A DNA stretch of 64,000 nucleotides from CAZPGL01 sp964586175 (GTDB lineage: Bacteria; Actinomycetota; Acidimicrobiia; Acidimicrobiales; MedAcidi-G1): NCBI GenBank assembly GCA_964586175.1, contig CAZPGL010000003.1, forward strand, positions 51,339-115,338, written 5' to 3'. Within the stretch, counting starts at the first letter, position 1, and the number at the start of each line of letters is the position of its first letter. The translations under genes were made by a program, and so were the position numbers. The notes under the pieces are model-generated. The model worked only from the letters and a program-made list of their open reading frames with translations. It was not told the DNA's origin and ran no database searches. Shown here piece after piece: positions 50,203 through 58,543 of the stretch.

Positions 50203-50882
50203 GCGCGGTCGGCGAGTTCCTCACCGACGCCCGGCTGGTCGCGGCCAAGGACCTGCGTATCGAGGCCCGGTCCCGTGTCGTCACCAACCAGATCGTGCCG
50301 TTCGCCCTGCTGGTGCTGGTCTTGTTCGGGTTCGCCCTCGACGCCGATCGCCGCACCCTCCAGCTGTTCGCCCCCGGCCTGTTCTGGGTGGCCGTGCTGT
50401 TGTGCGCCCTACTGGCCGTGCAGCACTCGGCCCGCATGGAGAGCGCCAACGACGCCGGCTCGTGGCTGCGGCTCTCCGGCATGGCCCCGCCGGCGGTGTT
50501 CGCCGGCAAGGCCGCCGCGGTGTTCGTGCAGCTGGTCGTGCTCCAGGCCCTGCTGACCGTCGGCGTGGTCGTCTTCTATGACGCGGCCGTCGAGGACCCG
50601 TTGCTGTGGGCGGTCGCCGGGCTGGCCGCCGCGGTCGCCGTGGCCGCCACCGGTACCCTCTACGGCGCGCTGGCCTCGGGGCTCGGAGCGCGGGAGACCC
50701 TCCTGCCGATCCTGCTGCTCCCGGTGCTGGCGCCGGTGCTGATCGGCGCCACCCGGGCCTACGACGACGCCCTGGGGGCCGCTGCGGTGGACGGCTGGGC
50801 CTGGACGGGCCTGCTGGCCGTGTTCGCCGTGGTGGCCGCCGTGGCCGGGAGTCTGGCCCACGGGGTGCTGGTCGAGGACTGA
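50199..50882 (+). CDS. ccmB: Heme exporter permease CcmB
   Basis: A 227-residue membrane protein with about six hydrophobic segments. The N-terminal region LTDARLVAAKDLRIEARSRV precedes the first helix, as in CcmB; QIVPFALLVLVLFGFALD and LRLSGMAPPAVFAGKAAAVF follow. It forms the membrane part of the CcmAB transporter. GTG 50199 overlaps the ccmA stop. ccmC begins 11 bases after its stop, the largest gap inside the operon's first half. Confidence 0.92.
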   Translation: MSAVGEFLTDARLVAAKDLRIEARSRVVTNQIVPFALLVLVLFGFALDADRRTLQLFAPGLFWVAVLLCALLAVQHSARMESANDAGSWLRLSGMAPPAVFAGKAAAVFVQLVVLQALLTVGVVVFYDAAVEDPLLWAVAGLAAAVAVAATGTLYGALASGLGARETLLPILLLPVLAPVLIGATRAYDDALGAAAVDGWAWTGLLAVFAVVAAVAGSLAHGVLVED

Positions 50883-50893
50883 ACGACGCCGCC

Positions 50894-51709
50894 ATGAACG
50901 CCCCCGCCCCCGCCCCGAGCCCCGTCGTCCCGGCCACCACCGGGTCCCGTGGCTCGCGTGTCCTGGGCGTGGCCGTCCTGGCCGGCCTGGCCGCCCTGCT
51001 GGCCCTGGCTTTCGGCGCCACCGACCCCGACGTGCGCCTCCACCCGACCACCGGCGAGGAGATCGGCCAGTTCGACGCTGTGCGGTTGATCTACGTGCAC
51101 GTGCCGCTGGCCGTCACCATGTATCTGGCCTTCGGGCTGGCCGCCGTGGCGTCAGCCGGCTACCTCATCAAGCGAACCCCGTGGTGGGACGTCACCGCCC
51201 ACGCGGCGGCTGAGGTCGGCACCGTGGTGTGCGGCCTGGTGCTGGTCACCGGCTCGATCTGGGGTCGGCCGGTGTGGAACACCTGGTGGGAGTGGGGCGA
51301 CGTGCGTCTCATGACCACGCTGGTGCTGTTTCTCATGTTCGCCGGCTACCTGGCCCTGCGACGCACCGTCGCCGACCCGAGGGTCCAGGCCCGCCGGGCG
51401 GCCATCGTGGCGATCGTCGCCGTGCTCGACCTGCCGCTCGTGAACCGGTCGGTCGAATGGTGGGAGAACCGCACCCTCCACCAGAAATCCACCCTGGGGG
51501 AACTCAAGATCGAGGACCTCACCCTGTTCACCCTGATGTTCGGTTTCGTGGTGTTCGGTGCCCTGTTCTGTTGGCTGCTCCTGCACCGTTTCCGGGTGGG
51601 GTGGCTGGAGCAGGCGGCGGCCGACCACGAGGTGGCCGCCGCGGTGGCCGAGCGACGGGCCGGCATCGACGACGGTGACGTCGACGCCGCCGTGGGGGAG
51701 GGCCCGTGA
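50894..51709 (+). CDS. ccmC: Heme-handling protein CcmC
   Basis: A 271-residue six-helix membrane protein. The heme-binding tryptophan motif is at about 121-136 (SIWGRPVWNTWWEWGD), followed by VRLMTTLVLFLMFAGYLAL; conserved histidines flank it (YVHVPLAVTMYL and TLHQKSTLGE). It passes heme to CcmE. The C-terminal tail (DHEVAAAVAERRAGIDDGDV) is longer than in E. coli. Its stop overlaps ccmD (GTGA). Confidence 0.93.
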   Translation: MNAPAPAPSPVVPATTGSRGSRVLGVAVLAGLAALLALAFGATDPDVRLHPTTGEEIGQFDAVRLIYVHVPLAVTMYLAFGLAAVASAGYLIKRTPWWDVTAHAAAEVGTVVCGLVLVTGSIWGRPVWNTWWEWGDVRLMTTLVLFLMFAGYLALRRTVADPRVQARRAAIVAIVAVLDLPLVNRSVEWWENRTLHQKSTLGELKIEDLTLFTLMFGFVVFGALFCWLLLHRFRVGWLEQAAADHEVAAAVAERRAGIDDGDVDAAVGEGP

Positions 51710-51864
51710 CCCATCTGGGCTACCTCCTGGCCGGTTGGGGCATCGCCCTGGGTGTGTTGGCCGGCTACGCGGTGTCGGTGGTACGCCGGGGCCGGGCGCT
51801 GAGTGGCCGGGTGCCGTCCGCCGACCGGCGTTGGCTGACCCCGCCGGACGGCGACCGTGGCTGA
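51706..51864 (+). CDS. ccmD: Heme exporter small subunit CcmD
   Basis: A 52-residue protein between ccmC and ccmE. A single membrane helix, YLLAGWGIALGVLAGYAVSV, is followed by a basic segment VRRGRALSGRV and the tail DRRWLTPP. Size, place and one-helix topology fit CcmD, which helps CcmAB-CcmC release holo-CcmE. GTG 51706 overlaps the ccmC stop by four bases, and its own last eight bases overlap ccmE. Confidence 0.82.
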   Translation: MTHLGYLLAGWGIALGVLAGYAVSVVRRGRALSGRVPSADRRWLTPPDGDRG

Positions 51865-52375
51865 CGACCTCACCCCGGTCCCCAGTCGGCCCGACCGGCC
51901 GGCGCGACGCAGGGGCCCGATGCTGGTCACCCTGCTGGTCGCCGCGGCCATCGTCGCGGTCCTCGTCGTCACCCTCGGCGACGCCACCCTGGTCTTCCAC
52001 GAGGTCGACGCGGCCGTCGACCAGCGCGACGATCTCGGAGACAACCGCTTCCGGGTCGTCGGCACCCCGCTGCCCGGCCTCGTCGAGACGGTGGTCGACG
52101 GCGAGACGGCCGTGGTGTTCACCCTGTGCTCCGGTGGCGTGTTCGCCGACGTGGTCCACGTGGGCGACCCGGCCGAACTGTTCCAGCCCGGCGTCCCGGT
52201 GGTGCTCCAGGGGGTGTGGTCCGTCGGCGACGCCGCGGAACTCGACGGGCTGACCGCACCGGCCGCCGACGGCTGGCATCTACGCACCGACCACATGGTC
52301 GTCAAGCACGACAACGACTACCGCACCGACGAGAGTCGCACCGCCGACGTCGACGGCTGCGGGCTCCCCGGGTGA
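51857..52375 (+). CDS. ccmE: Heme chaperone CcmE
   Basis: A 172-residue protein with one N-terminal membrane helix (LVTLLVAAAIVAVLVVTLGD) and a beta-barrel. The heme-attaching residue is His 151 in VKHDNDYR, with Tyr 155, so this is the histidine form rather than the cysteine form known from archaea and some others. It carries heme covalently from CcmC to CcmF. GTG 51857 overlaps ccmD by eight bases. ccmF starts 7 bases after its stop. Confidence 0.93.
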   Translation: MADDLTPVPSRPDRPARRRGPMLVTLLVAAAIVAVLVVTLGDATLVFHEVDAAVDQRDDLGDNRFRVVGTPLPGLVETVVDGETAVVFTLCSGGVFADVVHVGDPAELFQPGVPVVLQGVWSVGDAAELDGLTAPAADGWHLRTDHMVVKHDNDYRTDESRTADVDGCGLPG

Positions 52376-52382
52376 CCCCGGC

Positions 52383-54329
52383 GTGAACGCCACCCTCGGG
52401 TCGGGGTTCGTCGCCCTCGGCCTGGCCGCCTCGCTGCTCGGGGCGTTCAGCCTGGTGCGGGGCCTGGCCACCCGTTCCCCGTCCCACCTGATCCGGGTGC
52501 GGTGGTACGTGGCCGCCCTGGCTGTGGCCGCCGTCGGCCAGGTGGTGATGATGGAGCGGGCCCTCATCACCCGCGACTTCACGGTGTCGTTCGTGGCCGA
52601 ACACGGCAGCCACCGCACCCCGGCCCTGTTCAACGTGGCCACCCTGTGGTCGGCCCTCGAGGGATCGATCCTGCTGTGGGTGCTGATCCTCGTCGGCTAC
52701 GTGGTGCTGGTGACGTGGCGGTTCCGCAACCGGCTGACCGACCGCATGGTGGCGTGGGCCCTACTGGTGCTACTAGCCGTGTGCGCCTTCTTCTTCCTGC
52801 TGCTGGCCGGACCGGCCCACCCGTTCGCCACCTTCGACCCGTGGGCCGGCTACGACGGACCGGGCCCCAACCCGCTGCTCCAGAACCACGTGCTCATGGC
52901 GTTCCACCCGCCGGTGCTGTACCTCGGGTACGTCGGGTTCACGGTGCCGTTCGCCTTCGCGGTGGCCGCTCTGGTCACCGGCCGGCTCGGCGAGGGCTGG
53001 CTGCTCGAGACGCGCCGTTGGACCCTGGTCGCCTGGGGGTGTCTGACCGTCGGCATCCTGCTCGGCGCCTGGTGGTCGTACGAGGTGCTGGGCTGGGGCG
53101 GCTACTGGGCGTGGGACCCGGTCGAGAACGCCTCGTTGCTGCCGTGGCTGACCGGCACCGCCTACCTGCATTCGGTGATGGTCCAGGAGCGGCGGGGGAT
53201 GCTGCGGGTCTGGAACCTGTCGCTGCTGTGCGCCACGTTCGCCCTCACCATCCTCGGCACGTTCATCACCCGGTCCGGGGTGCTCGAGTCGGTGCACGCC
53301 TTCACCGAGTCGGGCATCGGGCCGATGCTGCTGGCCTTCTTCGCGGTGGTTGTGGCCACCACGGTGGGCCTGGTGGCGTGGCGGGGCGACGCCCTGCGTG
53401 CTGAGGGCAGCATCGACTCGCCGGTGTCGCGCACCGGGGCGTTCCTCGCCAACAACCTGCTGTTCGCCGGGTTCGCCTTCGTGGTGCTGCTGGGCACGGT
53501 GTTCCCGCTGCTCGTCGAGGCGGCGAACGGCGACCGCATCGCCGTGGGCAACCCTTACTTCGAACGCATGACCATGCCCATCGGCTTCCTGTTGCTGTTC
53601 CTGATGGCGGTGGCTCCGGCCCTGCCGTGGGGGCGGGCCGGCGGCGAGGTGTTGTCCCGACGGCTGTGGTGGCCGTCGGTGGGCGGGGCCACGGCGCTGG
53701 TGGTCGGCGTGGCGCTCGGGGCCCGGGGGTGGGCCACGGCGTTGGCCGTCGGCCTGGCCGGCTTCGCGGTGGGCGGGGCCGCGCGCCCACTGGCCGCTGC
53801 GGTACGGGCCCGGGGGTGGCGTGGGGTCACCGGACGGTCCAGCGGCGGCATGGTCGTGCACGTCGGGGTGGCGATCGTCGCCGTTGCCTTCGCCGTGTCG
53901 TCGTCGTATGTGCGTCAAGCCGAGTTCCGGTTCGCCGAGGTGGGTGACACGGCGACCATCGCCGGCCACGACCTGGTGTTCGAGGGGCTGGCCGAAGTTG
54001 AGCACCCGGAGAAGTCCGAGGTGGTTGTGCGGGTCGCCGTCGACGGGCGGGTGTACACCCCGGCGATCAGCGTGTTCCCGTTCGGCGGTCAGACCATCGG
54101 CACCCCGTCGACCCGCTCGACGTGGTGGGACGACGTCCAGCTGTCGGTGCTGCGAGTGCCCGAGGAGCCCGGCGACGCCACGGTGGTGCGGGTCACCGTG
54201 CAGCCGATGGTGTGGTGGATCTGGGTGGGCGGCGGGGTGATGGCCGTCGGCACCCTGCTGGCCGCGGTGCCCGGGCGCCGCCGCCGGGCCGACGTCCCCC
54301 GGGACGAGCCGGCTGAGGTGTCCCCATGA
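52383..54329 (+). CDS. ccmF: Cytochrome c heme lyase CcmF
   Basis: A 648-residue membrane protein with about 14-15 hydrophobic segments. The WWD heme domain is at about 238-255 (WGGYWAWDPVENASLLPW), with HSVMVQERRGMLRVWN, LLFAGFAFVVLLGTVFP and NGDRIAVGNPYFERMTMPIG, all CcmF hallmarks. It attaches heme to apocytochrome c together with CcmH. GTG 52383 is used. Its stop overlaps ccmG (ATGA). Confidence 0.95.
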   Translation: MNATLGSGFVALGLAASLLGAFSLVRGLATRSPSHLIRVRWYVAALAVAAVGQVVMMERALITRDFTVSFVAEHGSHRTPALFNVATLWSALEGSILLWVLILVGYVVLVTWRFRNRLTDRMVAWALLVLLAVCAFFFLLLAGPAHPFATFDPWAGYDGPGPNPLLQNHVLMAFHPPVLYLGYVGFTVPFAFAVAALVTGRLGEGWLLETRRWTLVAWGCLTVGILLGAWWSYEVLGWGGYWAWDPVENASLLPWLTGTAYLHSVMVQERRGMLRVWNLSLLCATFALTILGTFITRSGVLESVHAFTESGIGPMLLAFFAVVVATTVGLVAWRGDALRAEGSIDSPVSRTGAFLANNLLFAGFAFVVLLGTVFPLLVEAANGDRIAVGNPYFERMTMPIGFLLLFLMAVAPALPWGRAGGEVLSRRLWWPSVGGATALVVGVALGARGWATALAVGLAGFAVGGAARPLAAAVRARGWRGVTGRSSGGMVVHVGVAIVAVAFAVSSSYVRQAEFRFAEVGDTATIAGHDLVFEGLAEVEHPEKSEVVVRVAVDGRVYTPAISVFPFGGQTIGTPSTRSTWWDDVQLSVLRVPEEPGDATVVRVTVQPMVWWIWVGGGVMAVGTLLAAVPGRRRRADVPRDEPAEVSP

Positions 54330-54862
54330 CCCGGCCCCGTCCGGTGCGCGTGGCCGCTTTGGCCGCCGGGCTGGTGGTCGCCGTGCTGGTCGGGGTGCTG
54401 GCCACCCGGGACGCCGGCCAGGACCGGTTCACCACCCATCTGGTCGGCCAGCCGGCACCGCCGATGGTGGGCACGACCATCGACGGCGACGGCTACGACC
54501 TCGATGGCCAGCGGGGCCGTTGGGTGCTGGTCAACTTCTTCTCGACGACGTGCGTGCCGTGCATCCGGGAGCACCCGGAGATGGTGGCCTTCGCCAAGGC
54601 CCACGCCGACGCCGACGATGTGCGCCTGGTCAGCGTGGCCTTCGACGATTCGGCCGATGCCGTAGAGGCGTTCTTCCGGGAAAACGGAGGCGGCTGGCCG
54701 GTGCTGGCTGCTGACACCGGCACCGTCGCCGTGGACTGGGGCGTGATCGCCGTGCCCGAGTCCTATCTGGTCGCCCCGTCGGGGCACGTGGCGGCCAAGG
54801 TCATCGGTGGCGTCGTCCACGACGACCTCGAGCGCCTGCTGGCTGAGGCCCGCGGCTCGTGA
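54326..54862 (+). CDS. ccmG: Thiol-disulfide oxidoreductase CcmG (DsbE)
   Basis: A 178-residue thioredoxin-fold protein with an N-terminal membrane anchor (VAALAAGLVVAVLVGVLAT). The active site is CVPC at 76-79 (STTCVPCIREHP), with the cis-proline loop AVPESYLV (usual CcmG GVPE/AVPE motif). It reduces the CxxCH cysteines of apocytochrome c or CcmH outside the membrane. ATG 54326 overlaps the ccmF stop; its stop overlaps ccmH. Confidence 0.94.
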   Translation: MTRPRPVRVAALAAGLVVAVLVGVLATRDAGQDRFTTHLVGQPAPPMVGTTIDGDGYDLDGQRGRWVLVNFFSTTCVPCIREHPEMVAFAKAHADADDVRLVSVAFDDSADAVEAFFRENGGGWPVLAADTGTVAVDWGVIAVPESYLVAPSGHVAAKVIGGVVHDDLERLLAEARGS

Positions 54863-56088
54863 ACCCCCGTCTTGTCCACTGGCTGGCCCTGGCGCTGGTC
54901 GTGGTCGCTGCCCTCGTCGTCGCTGAGACGGCCGAGCGGCCGGCGCTGACCAACGCCGACCGGGTTCAGCGGCTGGCCGAGGACTTCGCCTGCCCGGTGT
55001 GTGCCGGCCAGTCGGTGGCCGAATCCGATGTGCCGGTGGCCCGGACCATCCGGGCCGAGTTGGCCCGCATGGTGGATGCCGGGGCCACCGATGACGAGGT
55101 GCGTACATCGTTGGTGGCCCGGTTCGGCGAGGACATCGACTACACGCCGCGGGGGTCGGGGATTGCCGGCCTGGTGTGGGTGCTGCCGGTGGTGGTCGGG
55201 GTGGTTGCCGTCGCCGCACTGGCCGTCGCCGTGGGGCGCTGGCAGGGAGATCGGAGGGCCGGAACCGGCCGGTGGTCGCGGCCCGTGGTGCTGACCGGGG
55301 TGGTGGTGGTCGCCGTGCTGGCCGGCGTGCTGGTCGCCCAGCTGTCGGGGAGTCGGGGCGGCGGCGACACGGCGACCGGCGACATCCGGTCCTCGACCCG
55401 CACCCTGCTCATCGAGGCCGGCACGGCACCGCCGGCCGAGGCGGTCGCCCTCTACACCGAGGTGCTGGCCATCGCCCCGTCCAACGTCGAGGCTCTGGCC
55501 TACCGGGGCTGGGCGTCGTGGCGGCTGGGCGACGCCGACGCGGCCCGGCCCGATCTGGACGCCGCAGTGGCCCTCGATCCGAGGTATCCCGACGTGCGGG
55601 TGTTCCGGGCGTCGCAACGCAACGCCGACGGGGACCTGGCTGGGGCCGCCGAGGACTTGACGGCGCTCGACGGCCTGGAGGCCGCACCCATCGTCGGCGA
55701 TCTGCTCGCCGCCAGCCGGCTGCGGGAGCGGGTGGCCGCCGGCCTGGCCAGCCAGGGCGATCTGCTGGCTGCGCTCGAGTTGGTCGACTCGGGTCTGGCC
55801 GCCGACCCCGCGGCGGTGTCGCTGTTGGCTGAGCGGGGCTGGATGCTGGCCCTGACCCGGGAAACCCAGTTGGTGGCCCTCGGTGTGGAGGCGCTCGACG
55901 AGGCGCTGGCCGTCGACCCGGACCATCCGTACGCCCTGGGCTACCGGGCCCTGGTGCGCTACGGCCTGCTGGCCGACGAGGACGGGGCCCGGGCCGACGC
56001 CGCGGCGTTCGCCCAGGTGCCCGACGCCCCGCCGGGCCTGGCCGAACTCCTCGTCGCCGACGGGCTGTTGGTCGACGCTTCGGGCTAG
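54859..56088 (+). CDS. ccmH: CcmH-CcmI fusion (apocytochrome c chaperone)
   Basis: A 409-residue protein combining two functions. The CcmH part (1-130) has an N-terminal helix, Cys 45 and Cys 48 in FACPVCAGQSVAESD and a second helix (IAGLVWVLPVVVGVVAVAAL). After a third helix (VVLTGVVVVAVLAGVLVAQL), TPR-like repeats follow (about 195-400: LYTEVLAIAPSNVEALAYRG, LDAAVALDPRYPDVRVFRAS), as in CcmI. It should hold apocytochrome c and pass its reduced thiols to CcmF. GTG 54859 overlaps the ccmG stop. The stop overlaps the convergent gene stop in a CTAG. Confidence 0.9.
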   Translation: MNPRLVHWLALALVVVAALVVAETAERPALTNADRVQRLAEDFACPVCAGQSVAESDVPVARTIRAELARMVDAGATDDEVRTSLVARFGEDIDYTPRGSGIAGLVWVLPVVVGVVAVAALAVAVGRWQGDRRAGTGRWSRPVVLTGVVVVAVLAGVLVAQLSGSRGGGDTATGDIRSSTRTLLIEAGTAPPAEAVALYTEVLAIAPSNVEALAYRGWASWRLGDADAARPDLDAAVALDPRYPDVRVFRASQRNADGDLAGAAEDLTALDGLEAAPIVGDLLAASRLRERVAAGLASQGDLLAALELVDSGLAADPAAVSLLAERGWMLALTRETQLVALGVEALDEALAVDPDHPYALGYRALVRYGLLADEDGARADAAAFAQVPDAPPGLAELLVADGLLVDASG

Positions 56089-56573
56089 CCGGCCAGGCGG
56101 CCCGGGGTGGGGTGGTAGTGGCCGTGGGTGATCCCGTCCACGGCGGCTGACAGGGCCCACACCGAGCCCTTGGCGCAGTTGCGCCCGCCCGTGATGCGCA
56201 TGCCGTCCATGAACAGGTCGCGCACCACCTCGGGGATGACGTCGCCGTGGCTGCACAGCACGACGCCATCCGGACCGCCGGAGCCGGCAAGCGACCGGAC
56301 CAGGGTGGTTGCGTCGACGTGGCCGCCCTCGAACAGCGCCGGGTCGACCTCGACCTCCAGGCCCAACCGGGCGGCCAGCGGCCCCACCGTCTGCTGGCAG
56401 CGCACGGCCCGGCTCGACAGCACCCGGGTGATCCCGGCGCCGGCCAGGCCGTCGGCCAGGGCCTGGGCCTGGACCCGGCCCCGGTCGTCGAGGGGACGGT
56501 CGACGTCGTCGCCCCACCAGCGGAAACGGTCGCCGGCCGAGGCGTGGCGGACCAGGTACAGGGCCGCCGCCAT
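56085..56573 (-). CDS. SixA-like histidine phosphatase
   Basis: A 162-residue member of the histidine phosphatase superfamily, small like SixA. The RH motif is LYLVRHASAGD (about 5-15) and the second histidine is in VVLCSHGDVIPEVVRDLF. The chain ends HGHYHPTPGRLAG. The true target is unknown (phosphoprotein or metabolite). ATG 56573 overlaps the cysteine desulfurase stop by one base, so coupled. The 3' end shares CTAG with the ccmH stop. Confidence 0.87.
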   Translation of the reverse strand: MAAALYLVRHASAGDRFRWWGDDVDRPLDDRGRVQAQALADGLAGAGITRVLSSRAVRCQQTVGPLAARLGLEVEVDPALFEGGHVDATTLVRSLAGSGGPDGVVLCSHGDVIPEVVRDLFMDGMRITGGRNCAKGSVWALSAAVDGITHGHYHPTPGRLAG

Positions 56574-57688
56574 CAGCGCAGGGCCCGCAGGTCGGCCAGG
56601 ATCCCGGGCAGGGCGTCGAGGACGGCGTCGATGTCGCCGTCGGTCGTCGACCAGCCCAGCGACAGGCGCAGCGACCGGTGGGCGTCGACGCCCATGGCCT
56701 CGAGCACCGGTGACGGCTCCAGGCCCTCGGAAGCGCAGGCGCTGCCCGAGTGGGCGGCGATTCCGATCCGGTCGAGGCCCAGCAGCACGGCCTGGGGCTC
56801 GATGTCGGCCAGCCCGGCACACACCAGGTGGGGAAGGCGGTGGTCGGGGTCGCCGTAGACCTCGACGCCGTCCATGGCGGCCAGGCCGGCCGCCAGCCGG
56901 TCGGTGCGCCGCCGGGCCTCGGCCTCCTCGGCCGCCCGGGCATCGCCGTTGAGGGCCGCACAGGCCGCGCCGAGGCCGGCCAGGGCCGGGGTGTTCTCCA
57001 GCCCGGCCCTCCGGGCCCGCTCCTGGTCGCCGCCCAGCAGCAGCGGGTCGAGGCGTAGTCCCCGGCGGACCAGCAGGGCGCCGGTGCCGACCGGGCCTCC
57101 GAACTTGTGGCCGCTCACCGACATCAGGTCGGCCCCCAGGGCGCCGAAGTCGACGGCCACCCGGCCGAACGCCTGGGCGGCGTCCACGTGGACCAGTACG
57201 TCGCGCTCCCGGCAGGCGGCGACCACCGGGTCGAGGTCGTGCACCGTGCCCACCTCGTGGTTGCCCCACTGCAGGTGGACGGCGGCCGTCTCGTCGGTGA
57301 CCGCGGCCAGCACCTCACCGGGGTCGATCCGGCCCCGCCGGTCCACACCGACCACGGTGACCGGCCCCTCCCGTTCGGCGCAGCGGCGTACCGCCGAGTG
57401 CTCCACGGCCGGCACCACGCTGTGGGTGCGGTGGTCCCGGCGGGCCGCCCCGTGGCACGCCATGGCGATGGCCTCGGTGGCCCCGCTGGTGAACACCACC
57501 TCCCGGCTGCGGGCCCCAGCCAGGTCGGCCACCTGCTGGCGGGCCACCTCCACGGCGTGGCGGGCCGTCATCCCCTCGGCGTGGATGCGCCCCGGGTCGC
57601 CCCAGGTCTCGACGGCGGCGACCAGGGCGGCCATGGCCTCCGGGCGGGTCGGCGAAGTCGAGGCGTGGTCGAGGTAGCGGCGGGACAC
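56573..57688 (-). CDS. Cysteine desulfurase (NifS/IscS-like)
   Basis: A 371-residue PLP enzyme that takes sulfur from cysteine for iron-sulfur clusters or other thio-cofactors. It begins YLDHASTSPTRPEAMAALV; PLP Lys 195 lies in SGHKFGGPVG, and the persulfide Cys 318 in SGSACASEGLEPSPVLEAMG (long loop, IscS-like rather than SufS). GTG 57688 starts 33 bases after the SufR-like regulator stop. The gene is the second in a three-gene unit with the phosphatase. Confidence 0.92.
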   Translation of the reverse strand: MSRRYLDHASTSPTRPEAMAALVAAVETWGDPGRIHAEGMTARHAVEVARQQVADLAGARSREVVFTSGATEAIAMACHGAARRDHRTHSVVPAVEHSAVRRCAEREGPVTVVGVDRRGRIDPGEVLAAVTDETAAVHLQWGNHEVGTVHDLDPVVAACRERDVLVHVDAAQAFGRVAVDFGALGADLMSVSGHKFGGPVGTGALLVRRGLRLDPLLLGGDQERARRAGLENTPALAGLGAACAALNGDARAAEEAEARRRTDRLAAGLAAMDGVEVYGDPDHRLPHLVCAGLADIEPQAVLLGLDRIGIAAHSGSACASEGLEPSPVLEAMGVDAHRSLRLSLGWSTTDGDIDAVLDALPGILADLRALR

Positions 57689-57721
57689 GGTGTCAGGGAG
57701 AGCGGGTGTCGAGGCGGACCG

Positions 57722-58453
57722 TCAGGCGGTGACGTCGGTGATGCACACCTCGTCGCCCATCGGCAGCGAAGACGACAGGTCGGCGGTGGTCTCGCCGTAC
57801 AGGGCGGCCAGCATGCCTTTGACCAGGCCCCGGTCGACCGCGCAGATCACCGGATGCTCGATGGGGGCGCCGCCGAACGGGCAGTGTTCCGACACGATGC
57901 GCAGCGAGCCGGCTTCGCCCGATCCGCCGATGCGCTCGGCCCGGGCGGCGAACCCGTGGGCGGTCAGGGCGTCGGCCACGACGTGCAGCGCCGATCGGAA
58001 CGACCGTTGCACTTCGTCGGGGCCGATCGACTCGGCCATGGACCGGCCCACCTCGATACCGACCTCCTCGGCCATCTGCTCGGCCTGATCGGCGGGTAGC
58101 AGGGCCAGGGCCCGGCCCAGCAGGCTGACCAGCACGGTGTCCTGCCGGATGGGCAACTCCAGCGGAGTGCCGAGATCATCGACCCGGTAGTGCTTGGAGG
58201 GTCGTCCGGCGGTGGCACCGGCCGCCCGCTCGACGGCCACCTCGAGGTACCCGCCGGCGGCCAGCTTGTCGAGGTGGTGGCGGGCCACGTTGGGGTGCAG
58301 ATCGAAGCGCTCGGCGGTGTCGGCCGCCGTCACCCCGTGCTCGTGCTCGCGGGCGTACAGGTAGATGTCGCGGCGCGTCGGGTCGCCGAAGGCCCCGGTG
58401 ATGGCCGTGACCGCCGAGGCGAACTCGGTAGGCGTGAGGGCTGCCCCATCCAC
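57722..58453 (-). CDS. SufR-like iron-sulfur-sensing regulator
   Basis: A 243-residue winged-helix protein of the ArsR/SufR-like type. HTH features are DPTRRDIYLYAREHEHGVTA and FDLHPNVARHHLDKLAAGGY (about 18-65), followed by AGRPSKHYRV. The C-terminal region has cysteines in SEHCPFGGAPIEHPVICAVD and EVCITD, as expected for a cluster-binding sensor. It probably controls the desulfurase and perhaps mrp. GTG 58453 has TAGGCT seven bases upstream. Divergent from mrp. Confidence 0.85.
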   Translation of the reverse strand: MDGAALTPTEFASAVTAITGAFGDPTRRDIYLYAREHEHGVTAADTAERFDLHPNVARHHLDKLAAGGYLEVAVERAAGATAGRPSKHYRVDDLGTPLELPIRQDTVLVSLLGRALALLPADQAEQMAEEVGIEVGRSMAESIGPDEVQRSFRSALHVVADALTAHGFAARAERIGGSGEAGSLRIVSEHCPFGGAPIEHPVICAVDRGLVKGMLAALYGETTADLSSSLPMGDEVCITDVTA

Positions 58454-58466
58454 GCCGGTTAGCCTA
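58454..58466 (-). promoter_or_regulatory. Leaderless -10 box for the SufR-like gene
   Basis: TAGGCT (minus strand) at 58461-58466, 7 bases before GTG 58453. Confidence 0.6.
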
Positions 58467-58543
58467 CCGAACCGATCCTTCCGCCTCCGCGGCCGGGCAT
58501 TCCCGTCACCGGGACCCGGTCGCCCCCGACGAAAGCGCCTACG

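Noticed and set aside
57107..58099. A 330-codon plus-strand frame opposite the desulfurase and the SufR-like gene
   Set aside because: The opposite strand has well-defined PLP and HTH motifs; this frame has a biased composition and no motif.
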